A stretch of 39,102 nucleotides of DNA from Candidatus Omnitrophota bacterium. GTDB taxonomy: Bacteria; Omnitrophota; Gorgyraeia; Zapsychrales; Zapsychraceae. Made by a program: the position numbers and the translations under genes. Location: the NCBI GenBank assembly GCA_016931055.1, contig JAFGFL010000041.1, positions 1 to 39,102 of the forward strand. The letters run 5' to 3'. Positions 24,582-32,157 of this stretch are shown one piece after another (position 1 is the first letter of the stretch; the number at the start of each line of letters is the position of its first letter). The notes beneath the pieces are model-generated. The model worked only from the letters and a program-made list of their open reading frames with translations, did not search any database and was not told the origin of the DNA.

Positions 24582-25100
24582 ATGATTGAACATGAATTAT
24601 TGTTTCTAGGCTTGCTGAAAGACGGCCCAAAACATGGGTATGAAATTAAGCGGCAAATTGAGGAAGAACTTTTTCCGTTTGTTGGGCTAAAGATAAAATC
24701 GATTTATTATCCTCTAAAAAAGATGGAGAAGCTGGGGCTGATCAAAAAAGACGTGGGCCGGGAAGGTAAATGGCCCGAAAAATATATATACAGCCTTACA
24801 GGAAAAGGGGGGAAAATCTTTGATCATTTAATTACCGATAGTTTTCTCTCTATTGAACGGCCGTATTTCAATATTGACCTGTCGTTGTATTTTTTGCAAT
24901 ACGTTGATAAGAAAATAGCCAAACGACAGTTAAGGGGCCGTGTGCTTTACTTAAGGCGCATACGAAGAGAATTAGAGGCATACAGAAAAGGAATGAAAAA
25001 GAAGGACCAAGGGCATCTTGAAGTTATCCTCGATCATGACCTTGATCTTGTTGAAGCTGAGATCAATTCTATCGCTAAATTAGTGAAGGTCATCACATAA
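24582..25100 (+). CDS. PadR-family transcriptional regulator
   Basis: A winged-helix repressor of the PadR family, 172 residues from ATG 24582 (GGAG at 24571-24574, seven bases upstream; an in-frame TTG lies two codons earlier). The N-terminal domain begins EHELLFLGLLKDGPKHGYEIK, the family signature, followed by SIYYPLKKMEKLGLI for the recognition helix and wing. The C-terminal half (about 90-172) is helical and charged, as in PadR dimerisation domains. PadR proteins usually sense small phenolic or other hydrophobic compounds. Immediately downstream is a promoter with a 22-bp dyad (25152-25203) in front of the acyl-CoA ligase operon, so that operon is the most likely target. Confidence 0.88.
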   Translation: MIEHELLFLGLLKDGPKHGYEIKRQIEEELFPFVGLKIKSIYYPLKKMEKLGLIKKDVGREGKWPEKYIYSLTGKGGKIFDHLITDSFLSIERPYFNIDLSLYFLQYVDKKIAKRQLRGRVLYLRRIRRELEAYRKGMKKKDQGHLEVILDHDLDLVEAEINSIAKLVKVIT

Positions 25101-25151
25101 ATCCGCATAAAATTGCCGCATTTTCTATATCCCAATTATCTATTATAATCC

Positions 25152-25179
25152 TTGACAAACCAAATTCTTTTATTAAAAT
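25152..25179 (+). promoter_or_regulatory. Candidate promoter for the operon 25271-32157
   Basis: TTGACA (25152-25157), a 16-base spacer, then TAAAAT (25174-25179), five of six matching the -10 consensus. The predicted start would be near 25186, about 85 bases before the acyl-CoA ligase start. The start point falls inside the 22-bp dyad at 25182-25203, an arrangement typical of repressor control. Confidence 0.55.
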
Positions 25180-25181
25180 CA

Positions 25182-25203
25182 AACTAGTAAAATTTTAGTA
25201 GTT
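25182..25203. promoter_or_regulatory. 22-bp inverted repeat, candidate PadR operator
   Basis: The half-sites AACTAGTAAAA and TTTTAGTAGTT are reverse complements at ten of eleven positions. The dyad overlaps the predicted transcription start of the downstream operon and lies 81 bases after a PadR gene. Size and symmetry fit a homodimeric winged-helix repressor. The element has no run of T after it and its core is A/T-only, so it is unlikely to be a terminator. Confidence 0.5.
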
Positions 25204-25270
25204 ATATGGCTGGTTCAGTTTATGTCAGAAGCTTCTTATTTATTAATAGTTACACGAAAATGACATTATC

Positions 25271-26824
25271 ATGAACATTCGAAGAACGCTACAGAACACA
25301 GTTGATCGATTTGCCGAGAAACCTGGAATAATATTTGAAAACAAGAATATTTCATTTAAGGAAATCCAGGAGCGGACTCTGAAGTTAGCTAATGTCTTGC
25401 GCGGATGCGGTGTCGCTAAGGGAGATAAAATCGCAATTTATCTTCCAAACTCACCGGAATATGTTTATAGCTATTTAGCCTGTTTTCATCTGGGTGCGGT
25501 TGTAGTGCCGATGGACTATATGCTTAAAGGGGATGAGCTCACTTCTTGTTTAGGCCATTCTGAGACTAAAGTTCTTATTGCGAGAAACAGGCCCGACGTT
25601 GACCTTGGTGAAATTCAGGAAAATATTGATTGTCTTGAAACAATAATTTTGTGTGGCGAGCCAATCGAAGGAAGTCAAAATTTTAAGTATATACAATATG
25701 AAGATAATGTAAATAAGGCTGATACGAAATTGCCTGAAGTAACCATTGCTGATAATGACCCTGCGATGATTATGTATACATCAGGCACGACCGGAAAGCC
25801 CAAAGGCATACTGCTTAATTATAAACATCTTGAAGGGTCGCCGAAGGCCATGGAGCACTTTGTTGACTTGACCGAAAAGGACATTAAATTGGCTGCTTTA
25901 CCGCTAAGTCATATTGGCGGCTTTATTTACATTCAGAATTCAATCCTCTTTGGCATCACGCTCGTCCTTATGGAGAGATTTAATCCCTTTAAATTCTTGG
26001 AAAATATTCAGCAACATAAGGTCACCTGTTTTCATATCGTGCCAGCGATGTATACGGCGATCCTTTCCTTGAAACAGATCGAGAATTTTAACCTCTCGTC
26101 ACTAAGGTGGGTCGTTGTTTTCGGAGCGCCAAGTTCGCCGGAAATTCTCAAACAGTTCCATAGATACTGCCCTAATGCAAAATTCCTGAACGGATGGGGT
26201 ATGACCGAAACGTGTCCGCCGAACACAGTGACGCCGATGGATAGTGATAATATTGCCAGCGTTGGGAAGCCGGCACCAAGTTGCCATATAGCCATTGTTG
26301 ATGAGGAGGACAAGGAACTCCCGGCGGGTGAGATTGGCGAAATCGTGATTTCTGGATGGGTTATCATGGATTGTTATTACAAGGACCCTGAAGCCACAGC
26401 GGAAGTGAAACGCAATGGCCGGCTTTATACGGGTGATTTAGGAAAATTTGATGAGCAGGGGTTCCTTTATATTGTCGGGCGGAAAAAGGAGATGATCAAG
26501 GTGGCAGGACAGATCGTTTATGCGCCGGAAGTCGAAGCCGCTTTTCAAAAGAATGAGAATATCGCTGAAGTGGCCGTAGTCGGTGTGCCTGATGATTTAC
26601 GCGGTGAGGCTGTCAAGGCGTTTATTGTGTTCAAAGAAGATGGAATGAAAATGAGCCCGGAAGAATTGAAATATTTTGCTAAGGAACATTTGGCGCATTT
26701 CAAAGTGCCGCAGCATATTGAAATACGCACGGAATTACCAAAAAATAGGACAGGGAAGATCGATAAAACCATGTTAAAAGAAGGGCCGTCCGTTGGTCAG
26801 AGTTCAATGACCAGTGACCAGTGA
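25271..26824 (+). CDS. Acyl-CoA synthetase / AMP-dependent ligase (ANL superfamily)
   Basis: Activates a carboxylic acid as acyl-AMP and transfers it to CoA or possibly to a carrier protein. Signatures: the P-loop YTSGTTGKPKG (169-179), GWGMTET (308-314), YTGDLG with conserved Asp389, GRKKEMIK at the hinge (about 403-410), and the catalytic Lys496 in NRTGKID. The 517-residue size and the motifs resemble FadD or medium/long-chain ligases, not acetyl-CoA synthetase. It heads an operon running to the aldehyde dehydrogenase and could activate the acid that enzyme forms, or load the ACP of the downstream ketosynthase cluster. The last residues (QSSMTSDQ) are encoded by a heptamer repeat at 26805-26825. 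No strong Shine-Dalgarno sequence precedes the ATG. Confidence 0.9.
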   Translation: MNIRRTLQNTVDRFAEKPGIIFENKNISFKEIQERTLKLANVLRGCGVAKGDKIAIYLPNSPEYVYSYLACFHLGAVVVPMDYMLKGDELTSCLGHSETKVLIARNRPDVDLGEIQENIDCLETIILCGEPIEGSQNFKYIQYEDNVNKADTKLPEVTIADNDPAMIMYTSGTTGKPKGILLNYKHLEGSPKAMEHFVDLTEKDIKLAALPLSHIGGFIYIQNSILFGITLVLMERFNPFKFLENIQQHKVTCFHIVPAMYTAILSLKQIENFNLSSLRWVVVFGAPSSPEILKQFHRYCPNAKFLNGWGMTETCPPNTVTPMDSDNIASVGKPAPSCHIAIVDEEDKELPAGEIGEIVISGWVIMDCYYKDPEATAEVKRNGRLYTGDLGKFDEQGFLYIVGRKKEMIKVAGQIVYAPEVEAAFQKNENIAEVAVVGVPDDLRGEAVKAFIVFKEDGMKMSPEELKYFAKEHLAHFKVPQHIEIRTELPKNRTGKIDKTMLKEGPSVGQSSMTSDQ

Positions 26825-26825
26825 T
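26805..26825 (+). repeat. Three tandem heptamers (CAATGAC, CAGTGAC, CAGTGAT)
   Basis: Three imperfect copies of a seven-base unit span the end of the acyl-CoA ligase gene and its stop codon. A related CCACTGAT occurs at 26870-26877 in the opposite sense. Short CAGTGAC-type repeats like this occur in intergenic DNA of some uncultured bacteria; their role is unknown to me. Confidence 0.45.
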
Positions 26826-26894
26826 CGAATCTAAATATTTCATTTTTGGCAATAAGCCCTGAACAACGGCCACTGATTAACGAGAGGAAAAATC

Positions 26895-27668
26895 ATGACA
26901 ACACAGATGCAAAGAGAAATTCATTTAACTGGAAAGGATCTTATGGGGATGGTCCAATTGCGTCCCCAGGATATCGGAAAATATGCGATTATTCCCGGGC
27001 CTAAAGAACGGCTGGATGGATTCTTGAAGAACCTGGAGAAACCGATCAAAAATTTCAGTTTTATGGAATATACAATGTATACCGGCGAATACGAGGGGAC
27101 GAAGATCACGTCAATCAACGGCGGGCGTTTTTCCGCTGATACAGCGATCACAACCGAGATCCTTTGTAGCGCACAGGCCCGGACCATGGTGCGTATCGGA
27201 AGCTGCGGAGCCTTAAACGAAAACATTAAAATTGGGGATTTGATTGTCGCTGATAGCGCGATACGCGGTGAAGGCGTTACGCCTTATTATGTTGATGATC
27301 CCAAGTTTCAGCCGTCGGCAGACAAAAATTTGACCGATGCCCTTTATGAGAGCGCAAAAGCGTCTGGATATAAAGTCCATCGCGGCAGGGTGTGGTCAAC
27401 GGATGCGATCCTTCGCGAAACGAGAGAATATGTCGGAAAGGCGATAAATAAAGGAGCGATCGCCGTGGATATGGTGACGTCTGTCTTTTTGACAATCTGC
27501 CAGCTGTACAAGATTCCGGCAACGGCCATCTTGGCGGTGAGTGATCATATCATTACCGGAGAGATGGGGTTCATGGATGCCAACTATTACATGGCCGAGC
27601 ACGCCATGATCGGCATTTCGCTTGATCTTGTCAAGCGGCTGGAAGGGAAAACGAAGGCGAAGGTTTAA
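26895..27668 (+). CDS. Purine/uridine-type nucleoside phosphorylase (NP-I family)
   Basis: Predicted to cleave a nucleoside with phosphate to give a ribose 1-phosphate and a base. The 257-residue protein has the NP-I core: GGRFSADTAI (about 77-86), RIGSCGAL (100-107) at the phosphate site, and VSDHIITGE (215-223), whose Asp217 matches the purine-protonating Asp of purine nucleoside phosphorylase. Where the family normally has EMES/EMET, with a Glu binding ribose hydroxyls, this protein has VDMVTS (191-196), so that Glu is Val194. Altered sugar recognition, for example of a 5'-modified or deoxy nucleoside, is an inference. Its stop overlaps the MtnA-like isomerase start by one base. Context suggests methylthioadenosine, 5'-deoxyadenosine or a nucleoside-linked substrate. 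Confidence 0.85.
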   Translation: MTTQMQREIHLTGKDLMGMVQLRPQDIGKYAIIPGPKERLDGFLKNLEKPIKNFSFMEYTMYTGEYEGTKITSINGGRFSADTAITTEILCSAQARTMVRIGSCGALNENIKIGDLIVADSAIRGEGVTPYYVDDPKFQPSADKNLTDALYESAKASGYKVHRGRVWSTDAILRETREYVGKAINKGAIAVDMVTSVFLTICQLYKIPATAILAVSDHIITGEMGFMDANYYMAEHAMIGISLDLVKRLEGKTKAKV

Positions 27669-28663
27669 TGAGCAAGAACAACAAAAACAATCATATTAAG
27701 GAATCGCCATTATTCTGGCCGGCATCTATGAAGGGCAATGCCCTTTGGGTGCTTGACGAAACACGAATCCCTCAAAAATTGCATTATATCCAGGTCCGCA
27801 ATGTCCGTGAGGCGGTTAATGTGATCCGGCAGATGAAGACCAGGGCGTTCGGGCAATTTCTTGTTGTGCTGAACACATTTTTATTGGTGATCAGGAAAAA
27901 CAAAGGCCGTCCCAATAAGGTTCTGGCGGCTGCCGTAAAGTCAGCAGCCAAACGTTTAAACAAGAGCCGGCCGACCTTTCCGTTCTCTGAAGTCACATCG
28001 GTCGTTGTCGGTTGGGCGGAAGAGGCGATAAAAAAGGGACTAAAAGCAGATGTGTTTATTGCAAAAAACATTTTGGGTTATTTGGCGGGAATACGTGCGC
28101 GGCGGCTTAAACGTGTTTGTAAAATTGCCGATACCATTAAGGATGGCGACAGTATTCTGACACATTGCAATGTCAGCGGAGAATTGGCCATGGCCGCATC
28201 GATTTGTCAGAAACAAGGGAAAGAAATCCATTTCTTTGCGACGGAAACCCGGCCATATTTTCAAGGCTCAAAATTGACATATTGGGAATTGAACCGCATG
28301 GGGGCCAAGGTCACATTAATTGCCGACAATGCGGTCGGTTCTGTTATGGCAGATGGTTTGGTGAATAAGGTGATTGTCGGGTCTGACCGGTCTTGTGCGA
28401 ATGGCGACTTTGCCAATAAGATCGGGACATACCAGATTGCGGTCTTGGCTGAGGAGTTCGGGATCCCTTTCTATGTGTTGACGCAGCCATCAAATAGAAT
28501 AAAAAGAGGGAAAGATATTCCGATCGAGATCCGCAAGGCGAAAGAATTGTTGCGCTATTCGGGGAAAAGGATCGTCAGGGGGCCCGTTAAAGGATTTTAT
28601 CCGGCGTTTGATGTTGTCCCTCATAATCTTGTGACAAGGGCCATTGCCATTGATGTTCGTTAG
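27668..28663 (+). CDS. MtnA/eIF2B-like sugar 1-phosphate isomerase
   Basis: A member of the eIF-2B alpha/beta/delta superfamily, closest by motif to methylthioribose-1-phosphate isomerase, which turns an aldose 1-phosphate into a ketose 1-phosphate. THCNVSGELA carries the catalytic Cys167 and GSDRSCANGD the catalytic Asp240; ETRPYFQGSKLTYWEL and NKIGTYQIAVLA match MtnA closely. The 331 residues are slightly short and the N-terminal phosphate loop (VRGAPAIG in MtnA) reads TRAFGQF, so substrate preference may differ. It follows a nucleoside phosphorylase with a one-base overlap and precedes a class II aldolase, the step order of the methylthioadenosine/5'-deoxyadenosine DHAP shunt. Its 3' end overlaps a half-length paralogue. 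Confidence 0.88.
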   Translation: MSKNNKNNHIKESPLFWPASMKGNALWVLDETRIPQKLHYIQVRNVREAVNVIRQMKTRAFGQFLVVLNTFLLVIRKNKGRPNKVLAAAVKSAAKRLNKSRPTFPFSEVTSVVVGWAEEAIKKGLKADVFIAKNILGYLAGIRARRLKRVCKIADTIKDGDSILTHCNVSGELAMAASICQKQGKEIHFFATETRPYFQGSKLTYWELNRMGAKVTLIADNAVGSVMADGLVNKVIVGSDRSCANGDFANKIGTYQIAVLAEEFGIPFYVLTQPSNRIKRGKDIPIEIRKAKELLRYSGKRIVRGPVKGFYPAFDVVPHNLVTRAIAIDVR

Positions 28664-29156
28664 AGAGAAAAACATTGTTCTCATGCAAGGGGTTTTTGAA
28701 TCATCGCTTTTTGACCTGATTTCAAAACGAAAGGATAAAGATTATTTTATTCTCGAAGGCAGGCCGGGACTCGAAGCGGCAAAGCAGTCATCATGCGAAT
28801 TCCTGAAACGAAATATTCAGCCAACGGTCATTTCGGATAACATGGCCGGTTTTCTTTTTTACAGGAATTTAGTTAAAGAGGTTTGGCTTTCCTATCAAAT
28901 GGTCAATGCGAAAGGCGCCCTTTGCCAAATTGGGGGGCTTATCTTGGGGGTTTTGGGTTATCGGCACAAGATCCCGGTTTATCTGTATCCCAGTCCACTG
29001 AACAGGCAAATGATAGCCAGTCAAAAGAAGATCAAGTGTTTTAACGGCGTGAGGGTCGTGACAGGCAGAATTTCGGGATATGTTCCGCTTCTCGAATGGG
29101 TTCCAAAAAAATATATAGGAAAAGTATATGGAAAACAACCAGCCCCAAAATCTTAA
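28653..29156 (+). CDS. Half-length, catalytically degenerate eIF2B/MtnA-like paralogue
   Basis: A protein of 167 residues covering only the C-terminal Rossmann-like half of the eIF2B superfamily. The pattern FILEGRPGLEAAKQ aligns with the ETRPxxQG block, TVISDNMAG with the IADNAVG block, and WLSYQMVNAKGALCQIGG with the GSDRxxANGDxxNKIG block of the neighbouring isomerase. The catalytic Asp position is Gln or Met and there is no counterpart of the catalytic Cys domain. I use ATG 28653; TTG 28644 is in frame. It overlaps the full-length isomerase by 11 bases and the aldolase by 29 bases, so it is co-translated with both. It may be a structural or regulatory partner of the isomerase, or a decaying duplicate. 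Confidence 0.72.
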   Translation: MFVREKNIVLMQGVFESSLFDLISKRKDKDYFILEGRPGLEAAKQSSCEFLKRNIQPTVISDNMAGFLFYRNLVKEVWLSYQMVNAKGALCQIGGLILGVLGYRHKIPVYLYPSPLNRQMIASQKKIKCFNGVRVVTGRISGYVPLLEWVPKKYIGKVYGKQPAPKS

Positions 29157-30132
29157 GAAGAATATTATCGCCATTGGACGGCTTCTTTGGGAGAAGAACC
29201 TTGTGACGGGATTAAACGGAAACATAAGTTTACGCGTTGATAACGGAACGATTGCCCTGACAGGGCATGAGACATGTTTGGGATTACTGCAGGAATCAGA
29301 CATATTACATATGAGGCTTGATGGCGAAGTCTTAGATAAAGGTAACGTTTCATCTGAGAAATTACTGCACACTGAGATTTACAAAAATTTCCCAGAAGCC
29401 GCTGCGGTCATACATACCCATACAACGTATACAAGCGCCTATTTCCTTCGGAATAAAAGCCTGACGCCGCAGATATTTGAATCAAAGATGTATTTAGGGA
29501 ATATCCAATCTGTGGAACAAAATTCTCCGGCGGTTACTGATATTGCCCCGGTTATTGAAGCGCTCAAGAGCAACAATATTGCCGTTTTGCGAAACCATGG
29601 AGTTGTTGCAAAGGGAAGGGGCCTTTTTGACTGTTTTCTTCTAATACAGGCGCTTGAAGAGGCCGTGACTATTGACGCGATAAGCCGGCTTTACCCACAA
29701 GATATTAAGGTAGAAACACGGCTGGGATCACGATCGAAGGCTTCCTCCGGAACAAAAAAATATAAGCTGTTTTCCCAAGAGCAAATCGATCAAATCGTCA
29801 AAGTCGTTAATGATGATCAGCAAATGAAAGAACTTGGATCAAAGACAAAGATGACCATGGATTTAGCGGTTCAAATGGAAGAAACAGGGGCAACGTATCG
29901 CTTCACGTTTAAAGACGGAAGGATTACGGACGTCGGCAACCAATCTGATGCCGAGTTCTTGATTACGGCGCCTGAAAGCGTCTGGCGGGCGGTTTTTAAA
30001 CGAGAAATCGACCCGTTTGTCGCAACAACGCAAAAGAAAATGAACCTGAAAGGGGATTTTGCCAAGATTTCAAGATGGTATGCTCCCTGCAGTAGGATTT
30101 TTGAACTGTGGGGAACCATCCCCGTAGAGTAA
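29128..30132 (+). CDS. Class II aldolase fused to an SCP2-like lipid-binding domain
   Basis: Residues about 8-190 form a class II (FucA/AraD/adducin-type) aldolase: GNIS at 31-34 in the phosphate loop, the acid/base Glu77 in SSEKLLH, zinc ligands His96 and His98 in IHTHTTYTSA, and His157 in LRNHGVV. Such enzymes split ketose 1-phosphates into DHAP and an aldehyde. Residues about 215-334 form an SCP2-type domain: YRFTFKDGRITDVG, DAEFLITAPESVWRAVF and NLKGDF. SCP2 domains bind sterols, fatty acyls or other hydrophobic ligands. I know of no standard aldolase with this partner, which suggests an aldehyde product or substrate with a greasy tail. The gene is embedded between the isomerase pair and an unknown protein, all co-translated or closely spaced. 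Confidence 0.85.
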   Translation: MENNQPQNLKKNIIAIGRLLWEKNLVTGLNGNISLRVDNGTIALTGHETCLGLLQESDILHMRLDGEVLDKGNVSSEKLLHTEIYKNFPEAAAVIHTHTTYTSAYFLRNKSLTPQIFESKMYLGNIQSVEQNSPAVTDIAPVIEALKSNNIAVLRNHGVVAKGRGLFDCFLLIQALEEAVTIDAISRLYPQDIKVETRLGSRSKASSGTKKYKLFSQEQIDQIVKVVNDDQQMKELGSKTKMTMDLAVQMEETGATYRFTFKDGRITDVGNQSDAEFLITAPESVWRAVFKREIDPFVATTQKKMNLKGDFAKISRWYAPCSRIFELWGTIPVE

Positions 30133-30143
30133 AGGACGCCGTC

Positions 30144-30656
30144 ATGATTGATTATACAGACCTCATTATAGCCCTGGATAATAAGCTAAAAGAATTTAAT
30201 TATGTTATGGACCCCCAAATTACAATCCCGAATATTCAATATGTTTCTTACATCAATGACCGAAGCATTTTTAAGGTCAAGAATCTTTGCTCTGTGATTG
30301 ACCTGCCTGATAACATGATCGATCTTAATACAGCCAGAAATTTCATGCAATTCTTAAAAAAGAGCCTGCTGGAACAATACGGGGATGCGTTTTTATGGAA
30401 AGAGCTGGAAATGTGCTTTGTGGTTTTGTGTAATGATAAGTTATATGCATCATTAAAAAATAACAACGGAAAAATCATGGACGAAACAAGCTTTTCCCTA
30501 AGCGCCATGCTGGGGACATGTTTTATTAATAAAGAGGCCATAGACGCTTTTTCGGTGTCAACATGGGGGGTTTATTTCTCAGGGGACCATTTCAAGGCGA
30601 TCGATGGAATTGTCAAACGCTGGAGCGATGAGAAAAAGAAGGCTCATGAAAATTGA
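30144..30656 (+). CDS. Unknown protein in the aldolase-dehydrogenase operon (170 aa)
   Basis: I do not recognise a family. The start at ATG 30144 is chosen because AAAGGA (30131-30136) precedes it at seven bases; an upstream in-frame ATG at 30108 lies inside the aldolase gene. The protein is a soluble mixed alpha/beta sequence without signal peptide or membrane helix. Features are MDPQITIPNIQYVSYINDRS near residue 22, three Cys (LCSVIDL, EMCFVVLC) and a C-terminal segment STWGVYFSGDHFKAI. Its placement 11 bases after the aldolase stop and overlapping the aldehyde dehydrogenase start by 11 bases implies a role in the same pathway, possibly as an accessory or lipid-handling subunit. That is context only. 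Confidence 0.75.
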   Translation: MIDYTDLIIALDNKLKEFNYVMDPQITIPNIQYVSYINDRSIFKVKNLCSVIDLPDNMIDLNTARNFMQFLKKSLLEQYGDAFLWKELEMCFVVLCNDKLYASLKNNNGKIMDETSFSLSAMLGTCFINKEAIDAFSVSTWGVYFSGDHFKAIDGIVKRWSDEKKKAHEN

Positions 30657-32157
30657 ACCTATGGATACAACAGCCATTCGACAATATGACGTTTTGATTG
30701 ACGACGGCATCAAGCCAGTTAAGTCGCGAGGTTATTTTGATAGTATTAATCCTTCGACAGGCGAGACGTTTGCGCAGGTGGCCAATGCAAATGTTGAGGA
30801 TATGCGATCGGCCATTCGGGCCGCACGGGCGGCTTTTGACAGCGGCCGCTGGTCAAAATTGCCCATAACGGAACGCGGCAAATACCTGGTCAAGATCGCG
30901 CGACTTATTCGCGCCAACGCTAAAGAACTCGCTGAATTAGAAACTTGGGATACGGGAAAAACGACAAAACAAACGACATTCATTGATGTGCCGACATGCG
31001 CCGATACATTTGAGTATTTCGGAAAGATCGCTAACGAATTGGACAAGAGAATAAATCCGGTTCAGACAACGGTCAAAAGCATCACCGAACATGAACCGAT
31101 AGGGGTGGTGGGATGCATTATCCCATGGAATTATCCGTTGATTATGGCCGGATGGAAAATGGCACCGGCGCTAGTTGCTGGGAACACTGTTGTGTTCAAA
31201 CCGTCCTCAACGGCAAGCGTTTCGGTCCTTCGGCTGGCCCAGATTATTGAAGAAGCGCATTTGCCCAGCGGTGTTGTGAACATTGTCAGCAGCAAGGATC
31301 ATGATGTTGCCGATGAACTTATTCGAAGCAAAGATGTCAATATGGTCAGTTTCACGGGTGGAACAAAGACCGGCCAGCATATTATTCAATTGAGCGCTGA
31401 TACGACCAAGAAACTATCGCTGGAATTGGGTGGAAAGTCTCCCAATATTGTTTTTGCGGATTGCAATTTCGATGCGGCAATAGGGGGGACAATGTCCGCG
31501 ATCTTTATGAACCAAGGTCAAATGTGCACGGCCGGTTCTCGTTTATTGTTGGAAGAAAGAATTTATGAACGGTTTTTGACCGCGCTGGTTGAGAAAACAA
31601 AGGAATTAAAGATAGGAAATGCGTCCGATTATGAAACGCAATTCGGCCCATTGGTCAGCATTCAGCATCGGGAAAGTGTTTTAGAATACATCAAAAAGGG
31701 CATCCAGGAAGGGGCCAAGCTTGAATGTGGGGGGAAAATACCAATAGGTGGTCAATTTAAAAAAGGCGCTTATTTAGAGCCAACGATTTTCTCAAACGCC
31801 AATAATCGAATGACCATAGCGCAAGAAGAAATATTCGGACCGGTATTGTCCGTCATCAAGTTTTCTGATGAAGATGAGGCCATCCAAATTGCCAATGATT
31901 CGATATACGGTCTGGCATCGATGATTTGGACGAAGGATCTTAAAAAGGCGGAAGAGGCGGCAAAGAAAATTCAAAGCGGTGTTGTTTGGATCAATACCTA
32001 TGGCGGATTTTATAACGAAGCGTCCTTCGGCGGTTATAAACAGAGCGGATATGGGCGAGAGCTAGGTGTTGAAGGGCTATTGGAGTATACGCAAAGCAAG
32101 CACATATGCACGGATAAGACTCCCGGGGGACGGCCGTTAGTCTCGGCATGGTTTTGA
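30646..32157 (+). CDS. NAD(P)-dependent aldehyde dehydrogenase
   Basis: Oxidises an aldehyde to the carboxylic acid. From ATG 30646 the protein has 503 residues (an in-frame ATG at 30661 is also possible). Key features are VVGCIIPWNYP with oxyanion Asn162, SFTGGTKTG for cofactor binding, LELGGKSP with general base Glu260, and NQGQMC with nucleophile Cys294. ASFGGYKQSGYGRELG is typical of the GbsA/AldA (betaine aldehyde dehydrogenase-like) group. It overlaps the unknown protein gene by 11 bases and ends the operon. In context the substrate is likely the aldehyde released by the upstream aldolase: acetaldehyde, methylthioacetaldehyde or a longer lipid aldehyde. It is not a CoA-acylating dehydrogenase, which would lack a general base Glu. 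Confidence 0.93.
   Translation: MKIEPMDTTAIRQYDVLIDDGIKPVKSRGYFDSINPSTGETFAQVANANVEDMRSAIRAARAAFDSGRWSKLPITERGKYLVKIARLIRANAKELAELETWDTGKTTKQTTFIDVPTCADTFEYFGKIANELDKRINPVQTTVKSITEHEPIGVVGCIIPWNYPLIMAGWKMAPALVAGNTVVFKPSSTASVSVLRLAQIIEEAHLPSGVVNIVSSKDHDVADELIRSKDVNMVSFTGGTKTGQHIIQLSADTTKKLSLELGGKSPNIVFADCNFDAAIGGTMSAIFMNQGQMCTAGSRLLLEERIYERFLTALVEKTKELKIGNASDYETQFGPLVSIQHRESVLEYIKKGIQEGAKLECGGKIPIGGQFKKGAYLEPTIFSNANNRMTIAQEEIFGPVLSVIKFSDEDEAIQIANDSIYGLASMIWTKDLKKAEEAAKKIQSGVVWINTYGGFYNEASFGGYKQSGYGRELGVEGLLEYTQSKHICTDKTPGGRPLVSAWF

Noticed and set aside
25271-26824. Reading the AMP-dependent ligase as acetyl-CoA synthetase
   Set aside because: Length (517) and motifs fit the FadD/medium-long-chain group better; acetyl-CoA synthetases are about 650 residues.
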